DNA from: Massilia arenae
GTDB taxonomy: Bacteria; Pseudomonadota; Gammaproteobacteria; Burkholderiales; Burkholderiaceae_D
Reading direction: 5' to 3'
Length of the DNA stretch: 64,000 bases
Assembly: GCF_008014745.1 (NCBI RefSeq)
Contig: NZ_VPFD01000004.1
Coordinates: forward strand, 62,001 to 126,000
Position numbers and translations under genes: made by a program. The notes beneath the pieces are model-generated. The model saw only the letters and a program-made list of their open reading frames with translations, did no database searches and had not been told where the DNA came from. Of the stretch, positions 55,735-64,000 are shown piece after piece; position 1 is the stretch's first letter; every line of letters begins with the position of its first letter.

Positions 55735-56164
55735 AACGCATACCAATAAACCGCCGGTCGACGTCGCCGTCGGCGTCCTGATGCGGCCCGACGGCGACGT
55801 GCTGCTCGGCCAGCGTCCCGACGGCAAGCCGTATGCCGGCTACTGGGAATTCCCGGGCGGGAAAGTCGAAGCCGGCGAAGACATCTTCGCCGCCCTGCAG
55901 CGCGAGTTCATGGAAGAACTGGGCGTGCAGGTGGTGAGCGGCGAGGCCTGGTGCTGCGTCGAACACGTGTACGAACACGCCCACGTGCGCCTGTATTTCT
56001 ACATCTGCCGCGAGTGGCTGGGGGAGCCGCAGAGCCTGGAAGGCCAGGCCTTCGCCTGGCAGGGCGCCTTCGGCGTGAGCCCGCTGCTGCCGGCCACCAT
56101 CCCGCTGCTCGAATGGCTCGACCTGGTCCGCTATCCAGGACGTCAAGCGGACCGTCTATCTTAA
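55727..56164 (+). CDS. mutT: 8-oxo-dGTP diphosphatase MutT (Nudix)
   Basis: 145 residues. The Nudix box reads from FPGGKVEAGEDIFAALQREF to MEELGV, matching GX5EX7REUXEEXGU. The N-terminal VDVAVGVLMRPDGDVLLGQR and later WQGAFGVSPLLPATIPLLEW agree with MutT. It hydrolyses oxidised dGTP so that it is not built into DNA. It overlaps the DUF815 gene by eight bases. E. coli also has mutT downstream of secA. Confidence 0.93.
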   Translation: MTETHTNKPPVDVAVGVLMRPDGDVLLGQRPDGKPYAGYWEFPGGKVEAGEDIFAALQREFMEELGVQVVSGEAWCCVEHVYEHAHVRLYFYICREWLGEPQSLEGQAFAWQGAFGVSPLLPATIPLLEWLDLVRYPGRQADRLS

Positions 56165-56173
56165 GGAGAACGT

Positions 56174-57469
56174 GTGAAGGTCATCATCCTCGGCAGTGGC
56201 GTCATCGGAACCGCATCGGCGTATTTCCTGGCCAAGGCCGGGCATGACGTCACCGTGATCGAGCGCCAGCCAGGCGCGGGGATGGAGACCAGTTTCGGCA
56301 ATGCCGGCGAGATCTCGCCCGGCTATGCCACGCCCTGGGCCGGCCCCGGCGTGCCGATGAAAGCCCTCCGGTGGCTGGCGATGCGGCACAGCCCGCTGGT
56401 GATCCGGCCGAGGATGGATCCGCAACAGTGGCGCTGGATCCTGCAGATGCTGGCCAACTGCAATACCCGTAACTACCAGGTCAACAAGGGCCGCATGGTG
56501 CGCCTGGCCGAGTACAGCCGCGACGTGCTGGTCCAGCTGCGGCTTGACACCGGCATCGCCTACGACGAGCGTAGCAAGGGCACCCTGCAGCTGTTCCGCA
56601 CCCAGAAGCAGTTCGATGGCGCGCACACCGATACCGAGGTGCTGGAGCGTTCCGGCGTGCCCTATCAACTGCTCGACCGGCAGGGCTGCACGCGGTACGA
56701 ACCGGCGCTGGCGCGCGTGCCCGGCAACTACCTGGGCGGCCTGCTGCTGCCCAACGACGAGACCGGCGACTGCTTCAAGTTCACCCAGGCGCTGGCAGGC
56801 TTGGCCAAGGGCCTGGGCGTCAAGTTCAGGCACGAGGTCAAGATCGCGCGCCTGAACGTCGAGGGCGACCGGGTAGTTGGCGTCGTCACCGACAAGGGCG
56901 AACTGAAATCCGAGGCCTTCGTGCTGGCGCTGGGCAGCTACTCGCCGCTGATGCTCAGGCAGATCGGCATCCATATCCCGGTCTATCCGGTGAAGGGTTA
57001 TTCGATCACGGTGCCGATCACCGATGCGTCGGGCGCGCCCGAATCGACCGTGATGGACGAGACCTATAAGGTGGCGATCACGCGCCTGGGCGACCGCATC
57101 CGCGTCGGCGGCACGGCGGAGCTGTGCGGCTACGACCTGCGCCTGCACCAGGCGCGGCGCGATACGCTCGAACATTCGGTGACGAACCTGTTCCCAGACG
57201 GCGGCGACGTGCGCCAGGCCTCGTTCTGGTGCGGCCTGCGGCCGATGACGCCGGACGGCACGCCGGTGATCGGGCCGACGCCGTATCGCAACCTGTTCCT
57301 GAACACGGGGCACGGCACGCTCGGCTGGACCATGTCGTGCGGGTCGGGCCGGGTGCTGGCGGATATCCTGTCGGGACGCCAGCCCGAGATCGGGCTGGAA
57401 GGGCTGTTCATGGACCGCTATGGGCGGCGCAACAGGCCGGTCGTGGTGCCGGCGGGGATCAGCCGCTAG
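56174..57469 (+). CDS. dadA: D-amino acid dehydrogenase small subunit
   Basis: 431 residues, GTG start with AAGGAG six bases upstream. An FAD-binding Rossmann motif lies at the N-terminus ([20 protein letters not shown]). It is followed by [20 protein letters not shown], the oxidase-domain [13 protein letters not shown], and [20 protein letters not shown] with [20 protein letters not shown] near the end. It oxidises D-amino acids, mainly D-alanine, to 2-oxo acids and passes electrons to the respiratory chain at the inner membrane. No alanine racemase (dadX) follows. Confidence 0.95.
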   Translation: MKVIILGSGVIGTASAYFLAKAGHDVTVIERQPGAGMETSFGNAGEISPGYATPWAGPGVPMKALRWLAMRHSPLVIRPRMDPQQWRWILQMLANCNTRNYQVNKGRMVRLAEYSRDVLVQLRLDTGIAYDERSKGTLQLFRTQKQFDGAHTDTEVLERSGVPYQLLDRQGCTRYEPALARVPGNYLGGLLLPNDETGDCFKFTQALAGLAKGLGVKFRHEVKIARLNVEGDRVVGVVTDKGELKSEAFVLALGSYSPLMLRQIGIHIPVYPVKGYSITVPITDASGAPESTVMDETYKVAITRLGDRIRVGGTAELCGYDLRLHQARRDTLEHSVTNLFPDGGDVRQASFWCGLRPMTPDGTPVIGPTPYRNLFLNTGHGTLGWTMSCGSGRVLADILSGRQPEIGLEGLFMDRYGRRNRPVVVPAGISR

Positions 57470-57475
57470 CGCCTC

Positions 57476-57577
57476 GTCGTTCCCGCGCAGGCGGGAACCC
57501 AAGTTTGCCGGCGCTACGGTGTAGTTTGAAGGAGTCGCAGCGCGAAGGACTTGGGTTCCCGCCTCCGCGGGAACGAC
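57476..57577. repeat. Paired inverted-repeat element, copy 5
   Basis: The left unit GTCGTTCCCGCGCAGGCGGG ends in AACCCAAGT (57476-57504 region), followed by a core of about 45 bases. The right unit (57549-57577) is nearly its reverse complement. Here both arms carry TTCCC, again changed in step. It fills the gap between converging dadA and yacG. Confidence 0.85.
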
Positions 57578-57589
57578 GTACGTGGTGAA

Positions 57590-57772
57590 TCAGCGCTCGG
57601 GTGGCGGTTCGTCGAGCGGGTCGGCCGGCGCAGCGCCGGGGATCACGAATTTCTCTTCGGCCCAGGCGCCCAGGTCGATCTTCTTGCAACGCTCGGAACA
57701 GAACGGGCGAAACTTGTTTGTGTCGATCCATTCGACTTGTTTGCCGCAGGTGGGGCAGGCTACGACGGTCAT
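57590..57772 (-). CDS. yacG: DNA gyrase inhibitor YacG (zinc-binding)
   Basis: 60 residues. Four cysteines bind one zinc: CPTCGK near the N-terminus and FCSERCK after a short strand, then the DLGAW helix; a Pro/Glu-rich tail follows. YacG binds GyrB and blocks gyrase. The ATG at 57772 is chosen because the Cys motif begins just after it. It is the last gene of the leftward pilD-coaE-zapD-yacG group, which is conserved in related genomes. Confidence 0.93.
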   Translation of the reverse strand: MTVVACPTCGKQVEWIDTNKFRPFCSERCKKIDLGAWAEEKFVIPGAAPADPLDEPPPER

Positions 57773-57791
57773 CGGTACTACCAATCAAAAA

Positions 57792-58547
57792 TCAGAAATT
57801 GCAGAGGGTCAGGTCGAACGGCACGTCTTCTTCCAGCGGCTTGGGCTTGCAATCGCCGTCCTGGGTGGTGAAGCGTACCCACAGCATGTACTTGTTGGCC
57901 GAGATCTCAGGGATCGCTCCCGCCGATTCGTCCAGGGTCAAGCGCAGCATCTGGTAGATTTTACCCTGTAACATCTGTTGATAGCTGCCCGCCGAGGCGA
58001 ACATCTTGACTGGCGCGCCCGAATTGCGCAGCAGGCGCAGCACCAGGGACAGCGCCTCGAGCAGCGGGGCGAGCGGCCCGAACCAGCCCATGATGTCGGC
58101 ATGGCGCTGCTCGGCCGGACGCTTTTGCCAGGCGTAGTACGAGGGCAGGTCGAATTCGCAGGCGCCGCCCGGGATGATGGTGCGGCCGCGGATGCTCATC
58201 AGCCATTCGTTTTCGCGCACGTTCTGGCCGGTCTTGCCCTGGCTGGTCACCAGCGCGCTGCTGGCCTTGTCGAGTTCGGCCAGGACGGCGTCGAGCGTGT
58301 CGGCCGCGACCGCGGGATTGCTGCGGTAGGCCAGCAGCGATTGCTTCTGCCGTTCGAGTTCCTGCAGCAGGTCGGATTTCAGGTCGGCGCGGCCGGCCAC
58401 TTCCAGCATGTCGAAGATCGTCGCGAGGGCGACGTGATGCTGCATCGGGTGTTCCTGCTGCACGAAGAACTTGAACTTCTCGTACAGGTCCTCCAGCCGC
58501 AACAACGTGCGAATCCTCTCGTTGAAAGGGTATTCGTAGACGATCAA
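57792..58547 (-). CDS. zapD: Cell division protein ZapD
   Basis: 251 residues. The start IVYEYPFNERIRTLLRLEDL and later GGACEFDLPSYYAWQ are typical of ZapD (YacF). It binds the C-terminal peptide of FtsZ and bundles filaments at midcell. The start codon is TTG: AGAGGA lies about nine bases before it. An ATG in another frame begins right after that ribosome site and stops after three codons, overlapping the TTG. Confidence 0.94.
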   Translation of the reverse strand: MIVYEYPFNERIRTLLRLEDLYEKFKFFVQQEHPMQHHVALATIFDMLEVAGRADLKSDLLQELERQKQSLLAYRSNPAVAADTLDAVLAELDKASSALVTSQGKTGQNVRENEWLMSIRGRTIIPGGACEFDLPSYYAWQKRPAEQRHADIMGWFGPLAPLLEALSLVLRLLRNSGAPVKMFASAGSYQQMLQGKIYQMLRLTLDESAGAIPEISANKYMLWVRFTTQDGDCKPKPLEEDVPFDLTLCNF

Positions 58548-58634
58548 AATGACATTCCTCTGAATGTAGGCTGGGGAGCAACTTGGTGATTCTGAACCAT
58601 ACGAAGCAAAATTACAAACACTGCATCAATCTTG

Positions 58635-59252
58635 TTACATACTCAATGACAGATACCGCTCGTGCAAGCGTTTTACCTGGGGGAACAGGGCTTCCAGGCC
58701 ATCGTCATTGTCGATCACGTCGTCGGCCGCGGCCAGGCGCTGGGCCCGCGTGACCTGGGTCGCCATGATGGCGCGCACCTGGTCGGCGGACAGGCTGCTG
58801 CGCTGCATGACACGGGCGACCTGGGTGTCTTCCGAGCAGTCCACGGCCAGCACGCGCGACACCCGCTCGGCCCAAGTACCCGATTCGATCAGCAGCGGCA
58901 CCGCATAGATCACGTAAGGGCCGGTAGCGATGGCCGCCGCCGCCGCGGTGGCGTCGCGGATGCGCGGATGCAGGATCGCTTCCAGCCGGCCGCGCGCTCC
59001 GGCATCGGCAAACACCAGGCTGCGCATGCGCGCGCGATCCAGCGCGCCGTCCGGCGTGGCGAAGTCGGGTCCGAATTCGGCCAGGATGGCCGGCATCGCC
59101 GCGCCGTGCGGGGCGGTCAGGGCATGGGCGATGGCGTCGGTGTCGACGATCGTCGCGCCCAGGCTGGCGAACAGATCGGCCACGGTGCTCTTGCCGCAGC
59201 CAATGCCGCCGGTGAGGCCGACCGAGAACGCCGCACCGCGCGCCGTGTTCAT
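58635..59252 (-). CDS. coaE: Dephospho-CoA kinase
   Basis: 205 residues. The P-loop is [18 protein letters not shown], followed by [18 protein letters not shown] and [20 protein letters not shown], all standard for CoaE. It adds the 3'-phosphate in the last step of coenzyme A synthesis. The ATG overlaps the pilD stop (ATGA). The gap to zapD is 87 bases. Confidence 0.96.
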   Translation of the reverse strand: MNTARGAAFSVGLTGGIGCGKSTVADLFASLGATIVDTDAIAHALTAPHGAAMPAILAEFGPDFATPDGALDRARMRSLVFADAGARGRLEAILHPRIRDATAAAAAIATGPYVIYAVPLLIESGTWAERVSRVLAVDCSEDTQVARVMQRSSLSADQVRAIMATQVTRAQRLAAADDVIDNDDGLEALFPQVKRLHERYLSLSM

Positions 59253-60124
59253 GCGCCGCCCAGCAGGCCGGCGCTGAAGCGGCCCAACTGCTCGCCATAC
59301 AGCATGGCGATCAGGCCGGCCGCCGCCAGGTAGGGGCCGAAGGGAATCGGCTTGTCGCGGCCGCGCTTGGCGAACACGATCAGGCTGATGCCAACGATCG
59401 CCCCCACCACCGACGACAGCAGGATGATGGTCGGCAGGGCAGTCCACCCCAGCCAGGCGCCGAGCGCCGCCAGCAGCTTGAAGTCGCCATATCCCATGCC
59501 TTCCTTGCCGGTGGCGAGCTTGAACAGCCAATAGACGGCCCACAGCACCAGGTAGCCGGCTGCGGCGCCGATCACGGCGTCCTGCAGCGGCACGAAGGTG
59601 GCGTTGATGTTGATGAGCAGGCCCGCCCACAGCAGCGGATAGGTCAGGTCGTCCGGCAGCAGTTGGGTATCGAAGTCGATGAAGGTCATCGCGATCAGCA
59701 GCCAGGCGAACAGCAGGCTGCTCATGCCCGCCGCGCCGCTGCCGAAGGTCCACACCAGCAGGCCCGAGAAGATGGCGGTGAACAGCTCGATCGCCGGATA
59801 GCGCGCCGAGATGCGCGTCTTGCACTTGCGGCACTTGCCGCCCAGGGCGAGCCAGCTGACGACCGGGATGTTCTCGATGGCCGTGATCTGGTGGCCGCAG
59901 CAGGGGCAGGCCGAGCGCGGCACCATCAGGTTGAAGCGGTCGGTATGCGGCGGCTCCTTACCGCTTTCCTGCGCCACGTAATTGTCGGACTCGCGCTGCA
60001 TCATCTTCGGGATGCGGTAGATGACCACGTTCAGGAAGCTGCCGACCAGGAGGCCAAGCAGGGCGGCCACGAGGGTGGGGCCCAGCAGGGCGGGTGGCGC
60101 AAACAACAACGATTCCAGGGGCAT
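59249..60124 (-). CDS. pilD: Type IV prepilin leader peptidase/N-methyltransferase PilD
   Basis: 291 residues, polytopic. The N-terminal [15 protein letters not shown] is followed by two CxxC zinc pairs (CPCCGHQ, CRKCKT). The aspartyl protease motifs are [19 protein letters not shown] and the GxGD motif in [16 protein letters not shown]. It cleaves and N-methylates type IV pilins and type II secretion pseudopilins at the inner membrane. pilB and pilC, usual neighbours, are not upstream here; a sugar-use operon begins on the other strand. Confidence 0.95.
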   Translation of the reverse strand: MPLESLLFAPPALLGPTLVAALLGLLVGSFLNVVIYRIPKMMQRESDNYVAQESGKEPPHTDRFNLMVPRSACPCCGHQITAIENIPVVSWLALGGKCRKCKTRISARYPAIELFTAIFSGLLVWTFGSGAAGMSSLLFAWLLIAMTFIDFDTQLLPDDLTYPLLWAGLLININATFVPLQDAVIGAAAGYLVLWAVYWLFKLATGKEGMGYGDFKLLAALGAWLGWTALPTIILLSSVVGAIVGISLIVFAKRGRDKPIPFGPYLAAAGLIAMLYGEQLGRFSAGLLGGA

Positions 60125-60283
60125 GTCGATCCGGTCCGAGACGAAAAGGCGGCGCCATCCGGGTACCGACGGCCTGCCGCAGAGTGATTCCTTACATCAA
60201 CCTCATTGTAGGGGTTTTCCTCGCATTTGGCGAAGGCGTTCTCCCGACACTGCTGCATCGCAAAAATCATACGCATATATGTT

Positions 60284-60322
60284 ATATCGAAAGATTTCGA
60301 AAGTTATTTGATATTTCGAAAG
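60284..60322 (+). promoter_or_regulatory. Operator of three 10-bp direct repeats before the amino-sugar operon
   Basis: ATATCGAAAG (60284-60293), ATTTCGAAAG (60294-60303) and ATTTCGAAAG (60313-60322) are direct repeats with starts 10 and 19 bases apart. They surround the -35 of the promoter at 60308. Repeats of TTTCG type are usual for DeoR-family sugar regulators such as AgaR. No regulator gene is in the window. Confidence 0.55.
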
Positions 60323-60336
60323 CCTTCCATTACTAT
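60308..60336 (+). promoter_or_regulatory. Sigma70-like promoter of the amino-sugar operon
   Basis: TTGATA (60308-60313), 17 bases, then TACTAT (60331-60336). Transcription would start near 60343, about 30 bases before the EamA gene. Confidence 0.55.
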
Positions 60337-60373
60337 CTGCTTATAACGAAGAAACCTGAGGAGGACGACGACG

Positions 60374-61255
60374 ATGAAAACCCACTGGCTTGGCTACGCC
60401 CTGGTGACCACCCTGCTATGGGGCGTGTGGGGCGCCTTCGCCGGGCGTCCGGTGCAGAACGGCTTTCCCGAGACCCTGGTGTATGTGGTGTGGGCGCTGA
60501 CCATGATTCCGCCGGCGCTGTTCGCGCTGGCGCGCATCGACTGGCGCGTGCGGCGCGACGGTCCGGCGATCGCGCATGGCCTGGCCATCGGCCTCTTGGG
60601 TGCGGGCGGACAGATGATCCTGTTCCACGCGGTCAAGGAAGGCCCCACTTACCTGATCTTCCCCCTGATCTCGCTGTCGCCGGTGATCACGATCGCCCTG
60701 TCGTATGCCTTTCTGCGCGAACGCACCGGCGCCATGGGCGTGGCCGGCATCGTGCTGGCGCTGTGCGCGCTGCCGCTGTTCGACTACGCGCCGGAACAGG
60801 GCGGCGTGGCCTATGGCTGGTGGTTCGTGCTGGCGCTGGGCGTGCTGGTGGCCTGGGGCCTGCAGGCCTATTTCATCAAGCGCGCCAACGCCATCATGGA
60901 TGCCGAAAGCATCTTCTTCTACATGGCCGTCAGCGCACTTGCCTTTATTCCTGTAGCGCTGCTCATGACCGACTTCTCGCAGCCGATCAACTATGGCCTG
61001 GATGGCCCGTGGCTGGCCGCGATCACACAGGTGCTCAATGCCGTCGGCGCGCTGACCCTGGTGTACGCCTTCCGGCATGGCAAGGCGCTGGTGGTGTCGC
61101 CCCTGGTCAATGCCGGCGCGCCGCTGCTGACCACCATCATTTCGGTGGCGATGGCGGCGACCCTGCCGAACGGTTTCAAACTGGCCGGCATCGGCCTGTC
61201 GCTGGCGGCGGCGCTGTTCCTGGCGCTGCAGCCCGACGAGCCGAGCGCCGCCTGA
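60374..61255 (+). CDS. EamA/DMT-family transporter, candidate amino-sugar permease
   Basis: 293 residues with ten predicted membrane helices in two EamA repeats (for example YALVTTLLWGVWGAFAGRPV, then PTYLIFPLISLSPVITIALS, and VYAFRHGKALVVSPLVNAGA). GAGGAGG precedes the ATG. It is the first gene after a regulated promoter and is followed 26 bases later by agaZ, then agaS and agaK. The position suggests that it brings in the sugar the operon consumes, a task performed by PTS or MFS transporters in better-known aga clusters. That assignment is inference. Confidence 0.85.
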   Translation: MKTHWLGYALVTTLLWGVWGAFAGRPVQNGFPETLVYVVWALTMIPPALFALARIDWRVRRDGPAIAHGLAIGLLGAGGQMILFHAVKEGPTYLIFPLISLSPVITIALSYAFLRERTGAMGVAGIVLALCALPLFDYAPEQGGVAYGWWFVLALGVLVAWGLQAYFIKRANAIMDAESIFFYMAVSALAFIPVALLMTDFSQPINYGLDGPWLAAITQVLNAVGALTLVYAFRHGKALVVSPLVNAGAPLLTTIISVAMAATLPNGFKLAGIGLSLAAALFLALQPDEPSAA

Positions 61256-61281
61256 AGTCCCTCTATCTGGAGTCAACGACA

Positions 61282-62571
61282 ATGCAAGTGCTTCTCGACC
61301 TCGTCCAACGGCATCATGCGGGCCAGCCCGCAGGCATCCATTCAGTGTGTTCGGCGCACCCGCTGGTGATCGAGGCCGCCTTCGAGACCGGCTTGGACGC
61401 CGAAGGTCCGGTGTTGATCGAGGCGACCTCGAACCAGGTCAACCAGGATGGCGGCTATACCGGCATGACGCCCACCGCCTTCCGCGACTTCGTGTTCGGC
61501 ATCGCCGACAAGGTGGGCTTCCCACGCGAACGCATCCTGCTGGGCGGCGACCACCTGGGCCCGAACTGCTGGCAGGGCGAGCCGGCCGCCAGCGCGATGG
61601 CCAAGTCCGAGGTGCTGATCGACCAGTACGTAACCGCGGGCTTCCGCAAGATCCACCTCGATTGCTCGATGTCGTGCGCGGGCGATCCGGTGCCGCTGCC
61701 GGATGAGGTGGTGGCCGAACGCGCCGCACGCCTGGCCGTGGTGGCCGAGCGGGCCTGGCAGCGCGCGGGCGGCGAGGCGCCGGTGTATATCGTCGGCACC
61801 GAGGTGCCGGTGCCGGGCGGCGCCCACGAAGAGCTGGCCGAACTGGCCGTGACCACGCCCGATGCGGCGGCGCTGACCATTGCGGCGCATCGGGCTGCAT
61901 TCAATGCGGCCGGCCTGGAAGCCGCGTGGCCGCGTGTGATCGGCCTGGTGGTGCAGCCGGGCGTGGAGTTCGATCACCACAAGGTAATCGACTACCGCCC
62001 GGAAAAGGCACAGGTGCTGAGCCGCTTCATCGAGGGCGAGCCGACCATGGTGTTCGAGGCCCACTCGACCGACTACCAGACGCCCGGCCTGCTGCAGGCG
62101 CTGGTGCGTGACCACTTCGCCATATTGAAGGTCGGCCCCGGCCTGACCTTCGCGCTGCGCGAGACCTTGTGGGCGCTGGCCGACATCGAGACTGAAATGG
62201 GAATGCAAGGCGAGAGCGGCTTCAAGGAAGTGGTGCTCGACGTGATGCGCTCCGAGCCGGACTACTGGCGCAAGTACTACCACGACGCCGGCAGCCTGCT
62301 GTTCGACCAGCAGTACAGCCTCTCCGACCGGATCCGCTACTACTGGCCGCATCCGCGCATCCAGGCCGCCCAGGCGGCGCTGGTCGCGAACCTGGAACGA
62401 CGGCCGGCGCCGCTCACCTTGCTGAGCCAGTACCTGCCATTCCATTACGAAGCCGTGCGCGAGGGCCGGGTGCGCAACGCACCGCTCGCGCTGTTGAAAG
62501 AAGGGGTAGCCCGCGTGCTGCGCCAGTATATGCGCGCCTGCCAGCCGGGCGCCGAACCTAGGGAGCAGTGA
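61282..62571 (+). CDS. agaZ: D-tagatose-1,6-bisphosphate aldolase subunit, KbaZ/GatZ/AgaZ family
   Basis: 429 residues, full family length. AGIHSVCSAHPLVIEAAF opens the barrel, then IEATSNQVNQDGGYTGMTP, ILLGGDHLGPNCWQ, KIHLDCSMSCAGD and VFEAHSTDYQTP follow. KbaZ/GatZ proteins are needed for full activity and stability of the class II tagatose-bisphosphate aldolase (KbaY/GatY), which splits the sugar to dihydroxyacetone phosphate and glyceraldehyde 3-phosphate. The catalytic partner is not in the visible part of the operon. It ends three bases before agaS. Confidence 0.92.
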   Translation: MQVLLDLVQRHHAGQPAGIHSVCSAHPLVIEAAFETGLDAEGPVLIEATSNQVNQDGGYTGMTPTAFRDFVFGIADKVGFPRERILLGGDHLGPNCWQGEPAASAMAKSEVLIDQYVTAGFRKIHLDCSMSCAGDPVPLPDEVVAERAARLAVVAERAWQRAGGEAPVYIVGTEVPVPGGAHEELAELAVTTPDAAALTIAAHRAAFNAAGLEAAWPRVIGLVVQPGVEFDHHKVIDYRPEKAQVLSRFIEGEPTMVFEAHSTDYQTPGLLQALVRDHFAILKVGPGLTFALRETLWALADIETEMGMQGESGFKEVVLDVMRSEPDYWRKYYHDAGSLLFDQQYSLSDRIRYYWPHPRIQAAQAALVANLERRPAPLTLLSQYLPFHYEAVREGRVRNAPLALLKEGVARVLRQYMRACQPGAEPREQ

Positions 62572-62573
62572 AC

Positions 62574-63791
62574 ATGCAAGCAGTACAGGATGCCGTGCAA
62601 GGCGGCAGTGAATTATTTGGACAGGATCTGGCCCGCCTCGATGCGCTGGGCGGCGGCGTGACGGCGCGCGAGATCGCGCAGCAGCCGGCCGTGTGGCCGC
62701 AGATCGATGCGCTGGTGACGGCGCAGCGCGCGCAGATCGACGCCTTCCTGGCGCCGCTGCTGGCGCGCCCGGAGCTACGCATCGTGATGGCCGGCGCCGG
62801 CACTTCGGCCTTCATCGGCGAATGCCTGGCGCCCGGCCTGCTGCGCCAGGGCCGGCGCGCCGACGCCGTGCCGACCACCGACCTGGTGTCGGGGCCGGAC
62901 CGCTATTTCCAGCGCGGCGCGCCGACCCTGGTGGTGTCGTTCGGCCGTTCGGGCAGCAGCCCGGAAAGCGTGGCGGCGGTGCAGCTGGCCGACCAGCTGG
63001 TGGACGACGTCTATCACCTGGTAATCACCTGCAATGAAGAGGGCCAGCTGTACCGCATGACCCAGGACCGCGCCAATGCGCTGGCGATCCTGCTGCCCGA
63101 CGCCACCCACGACCGCGGCTTCGCGATGACGACCAGCTTCACCTCGATGCTGCTGGCCGCGGCGCTGGCATTCCGGGTGCTGGCGCCTGACGTTGGAGCT
63201 CGTATAGCGCCGGCGGCGACGCAGGTGGGCGAGCGCGCACTGCCGCTGCTGACGCAGCTGGTGGCGCAGGACTTCAAGCGCGTGGTCTACCTCGGCAGCA
63301 ACGAGCTGCGCGGCCTCGCGCGCGAGGCCTCGCTCAAGCTCTTGGAGCTGACCGACGGCCAGGTGGTGGCGATCCACGATTCGCCGCTGGGCTTCCGCCA
63401 CGGTCCCAAGACCATCGTCGACGACCAGACCCTGGTGGTGGTGCTGCTGTCGAACGATCCGCAGGCGCGCCGCTACGATCTCGACCTGCTGCGCGAGCTG
63501 CGCGGCGACCGCCGCGCCGGCCGCGTGCTGGCCTTGAGCGCCCAGGGCGATGCGGCGCCCGACGACGACACCTTCGTGTTCACGGGGGCGGACGCTGCGC
63601 AAGACCTCGAACTCGCGCTTCCCTACGTCGTGTTCTGCCAGGGCTTCGCGTTCCTGCGCTCGCTGTCGATGGGTGTGCGCCCGGATACCCCGAGCATGTC
63701 CGGCACCGTCAACCGGGTGGTGCGCGGCGTGACCATCTATCCCTTCATGTCCCCCGTCGATAGCGAGGCCGTCCATGTTCCTCGGGGTTGA
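62574..63791 (+). CDS. agaS: SIS-domain galactosamine-6-phosphate deaminase/isomerase AgaS
   Basis: 405 residues. Two sugar-isomerase (SIS) domains are present: the first around VMAGAGTSAFIGECLAPGLL and LVVSFGRSGSSPESVAAVQL, the second around VVYLGSNELRGLAREASLKL and HDSPLGFRHGPKTIVDDQ. AgaS deaminates and isomerises galactosamine 6-phosphate to tagatose 6-phosphate. GGGAG is eight bases before the ATG at 62574; an in-frame GTG two codons earlier overlaps the agaZ stop. The last 17 bases overlap the next gene. Confidence 0.93.
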   Translation: MQAVQDAVQGGSELFGQDLARLDALGGGVTAREIAQQPAVWPQIDALVTAQRAQIDAFLAPLLARPELRIVMAGAGTSAFIGECLAPGLLRQGRRADAVPTTDLVSGPDRYFQRGAPTLVVSFGRSGSSPESVAAVQLADQLVDDVYHLVITCNEEGQLYRMTQDRANALAILLPDATHDRGFAMTTSFTSMLLAAALAFRVLAPDVGARIAPAATQVGERALPLLTQLVAQDFKRVVYLGSNELRGLAREASLKLLELTDGQVVAIHDSPLGFRHGPKTIVDDQTLVVVLLSNDPQARRYDLDLLRELRGDRRAGRVLALSAQGDAAPDDDTFVFTGADAAQDLELALPYVVFCQGFAFLRSLSMGVRPDTPSMSGTVNRVVRGVTIYPFMSPVDSEAVHVPRG

Positions 63792-64000
63792 CGGCGGCGG
63801 CACCAAAACCGCGTTCGCGTTGATCGACGCGCACGGCAGCGTGCTGGCGCGCCATGAAGAAGGCAGCACCTACCACGTCGACCACGGCATGCCCGCCGTG
63901 GCGGCGACCCTGCAGCGCGGTGTCCAGGCGCTGCTGTCCACGGCAGGCGTCGATGGCGGTGCGGTCACCTACGCCTTTTTCGGCCTGCCGGCCTATGGCG
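63775..64000 (+). CDS. agaK: BadF/BcrA-type ATPase, probable amino-sugar kinase, 3' truncated by window end
   Basis: The first 75 residues are visible. FLGVDGGGTKTAFALID is the phosphate-1 motif of the BadF/BadG/BcrA sugar-kinase branch, which includes N-acetylglucosamine and N-acetylgalactosamine kinases. HEEGSTYHVDH and FFGLPAYG continue the fold. In an operon with agaZ and agaS the natural substrate is N-acetylgalactosamine, made into the 6-phosphate. The gene overlaps agaS by 17 bases and continues beyond the window. Confidence 0.8.
   Translation, partial: MFLGVDGGGTKTAFALIDAHGSVLARHEEGSTYHVDHGMPAVAATLQRGVQALLSTAGVDGGAVTYAFFGLPAYG

Noticed and set aside
60094..61281. Upstream extension of agaZ by almost 400 codons
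   Set aside because: It overlaps the EamA transporter in another frame; the family start at 61282 follows a TGGAG ribosome site.

Overview
The window looks like chromosome from a high-GC betaproteobacterium of the Oxalobacteraceae, most like Massilia/Janthinobacterium. The reasons are an mraZ-to-ftsZ division/cell-wall cluster in betaproteobacterial order, meso-DAP type MurE, yacG-zapD-coaE-pilD beside the dadA/mutT/argJ block, ftsY-ftsE-ftsX-rpoH, and dense GC-rich coding on both strands. The genus is inferred from protein resemblance, not from a search. I see no tRNA, rRNA, insertion sequence, prophage, CRISPR array or replication origin.

Layout. 1-7.4 kb: accessory metabolism and regulators (EEP-family hydrolase fragment, YghU-type glutathione transferase, Tat-exported GH43 glycosidase, GlxA-type regulator, NAD(P)-binding oxidoreductase, Ohr peroxidase, and a LysR regulator divergent from a secreted cupin). 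7.5-11.8 kb: heat-shock sigma factor rpoH, with a CIRCE operator lying on its promoter, then ftsX-ftsE-ftsY. 11.8-15.7 kb: a ThDP enzyme, the RNase P RNA gene rnpB and glpK, whose ribosome site sits in a strong hairpin. 15.8-20.6 kb: a four-gene archaic (Csu-like) chaperone-usher pilus operon. 20.6-26.2 kb: a leftward operon of a NitT/TauT-type ABC importer, an acyl-CoA-dehydrogenase-fold protein and an AhpD-like protein, preceded by an AraC regulator. 26.2-27.9 kb: a tiny exported protein and two response regulators.

28.2-45.5 kb is the complete dcw cluster mraZ-rsmH-ftsL-ftsI-murE-murF-mraY-murD-ftsW-murG-murC-ddlB-ftsQ-ftsA-ftsZ. Its genes mostly overlap by 1-4 bases. It is preceded by a sigma70 promoter carrying 10-bp-spaced MraZ repeats and closed by an intrinsic terminator after ftsZ. 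45.6-57.5 kb: peroxiredoxin, GNAT, EamA, lpxC, dciA (reverse), secA, a transglycosylase-amidase fusion (reverse), argJ, a DUF815 ATPase, mutT and dadA. 57.6-60.1 kb: leftward pilD-coaE-zapD-yacG. 60.3-64 kb: the start of an amino-sugar (probably N-acetylgalactosamine) catabolic operon (EamA transporter, agaZ, agaS, agaK fragment) behind a promoter with direct-repeat operators.

Most of the window serves envelope building and division: lipid II synthesis, septum assembly, lipid A commitment (LpxC), secretion (SecA, FtsY) and Z-ring control (FtsA, ZapD, FtsEX). The accessory segments deal with surface pili, sugar capture and peroxide or organic-compound stress. A family of GC-rich inverted repeats (about 29-bp units) occupies four intergenic gaps.
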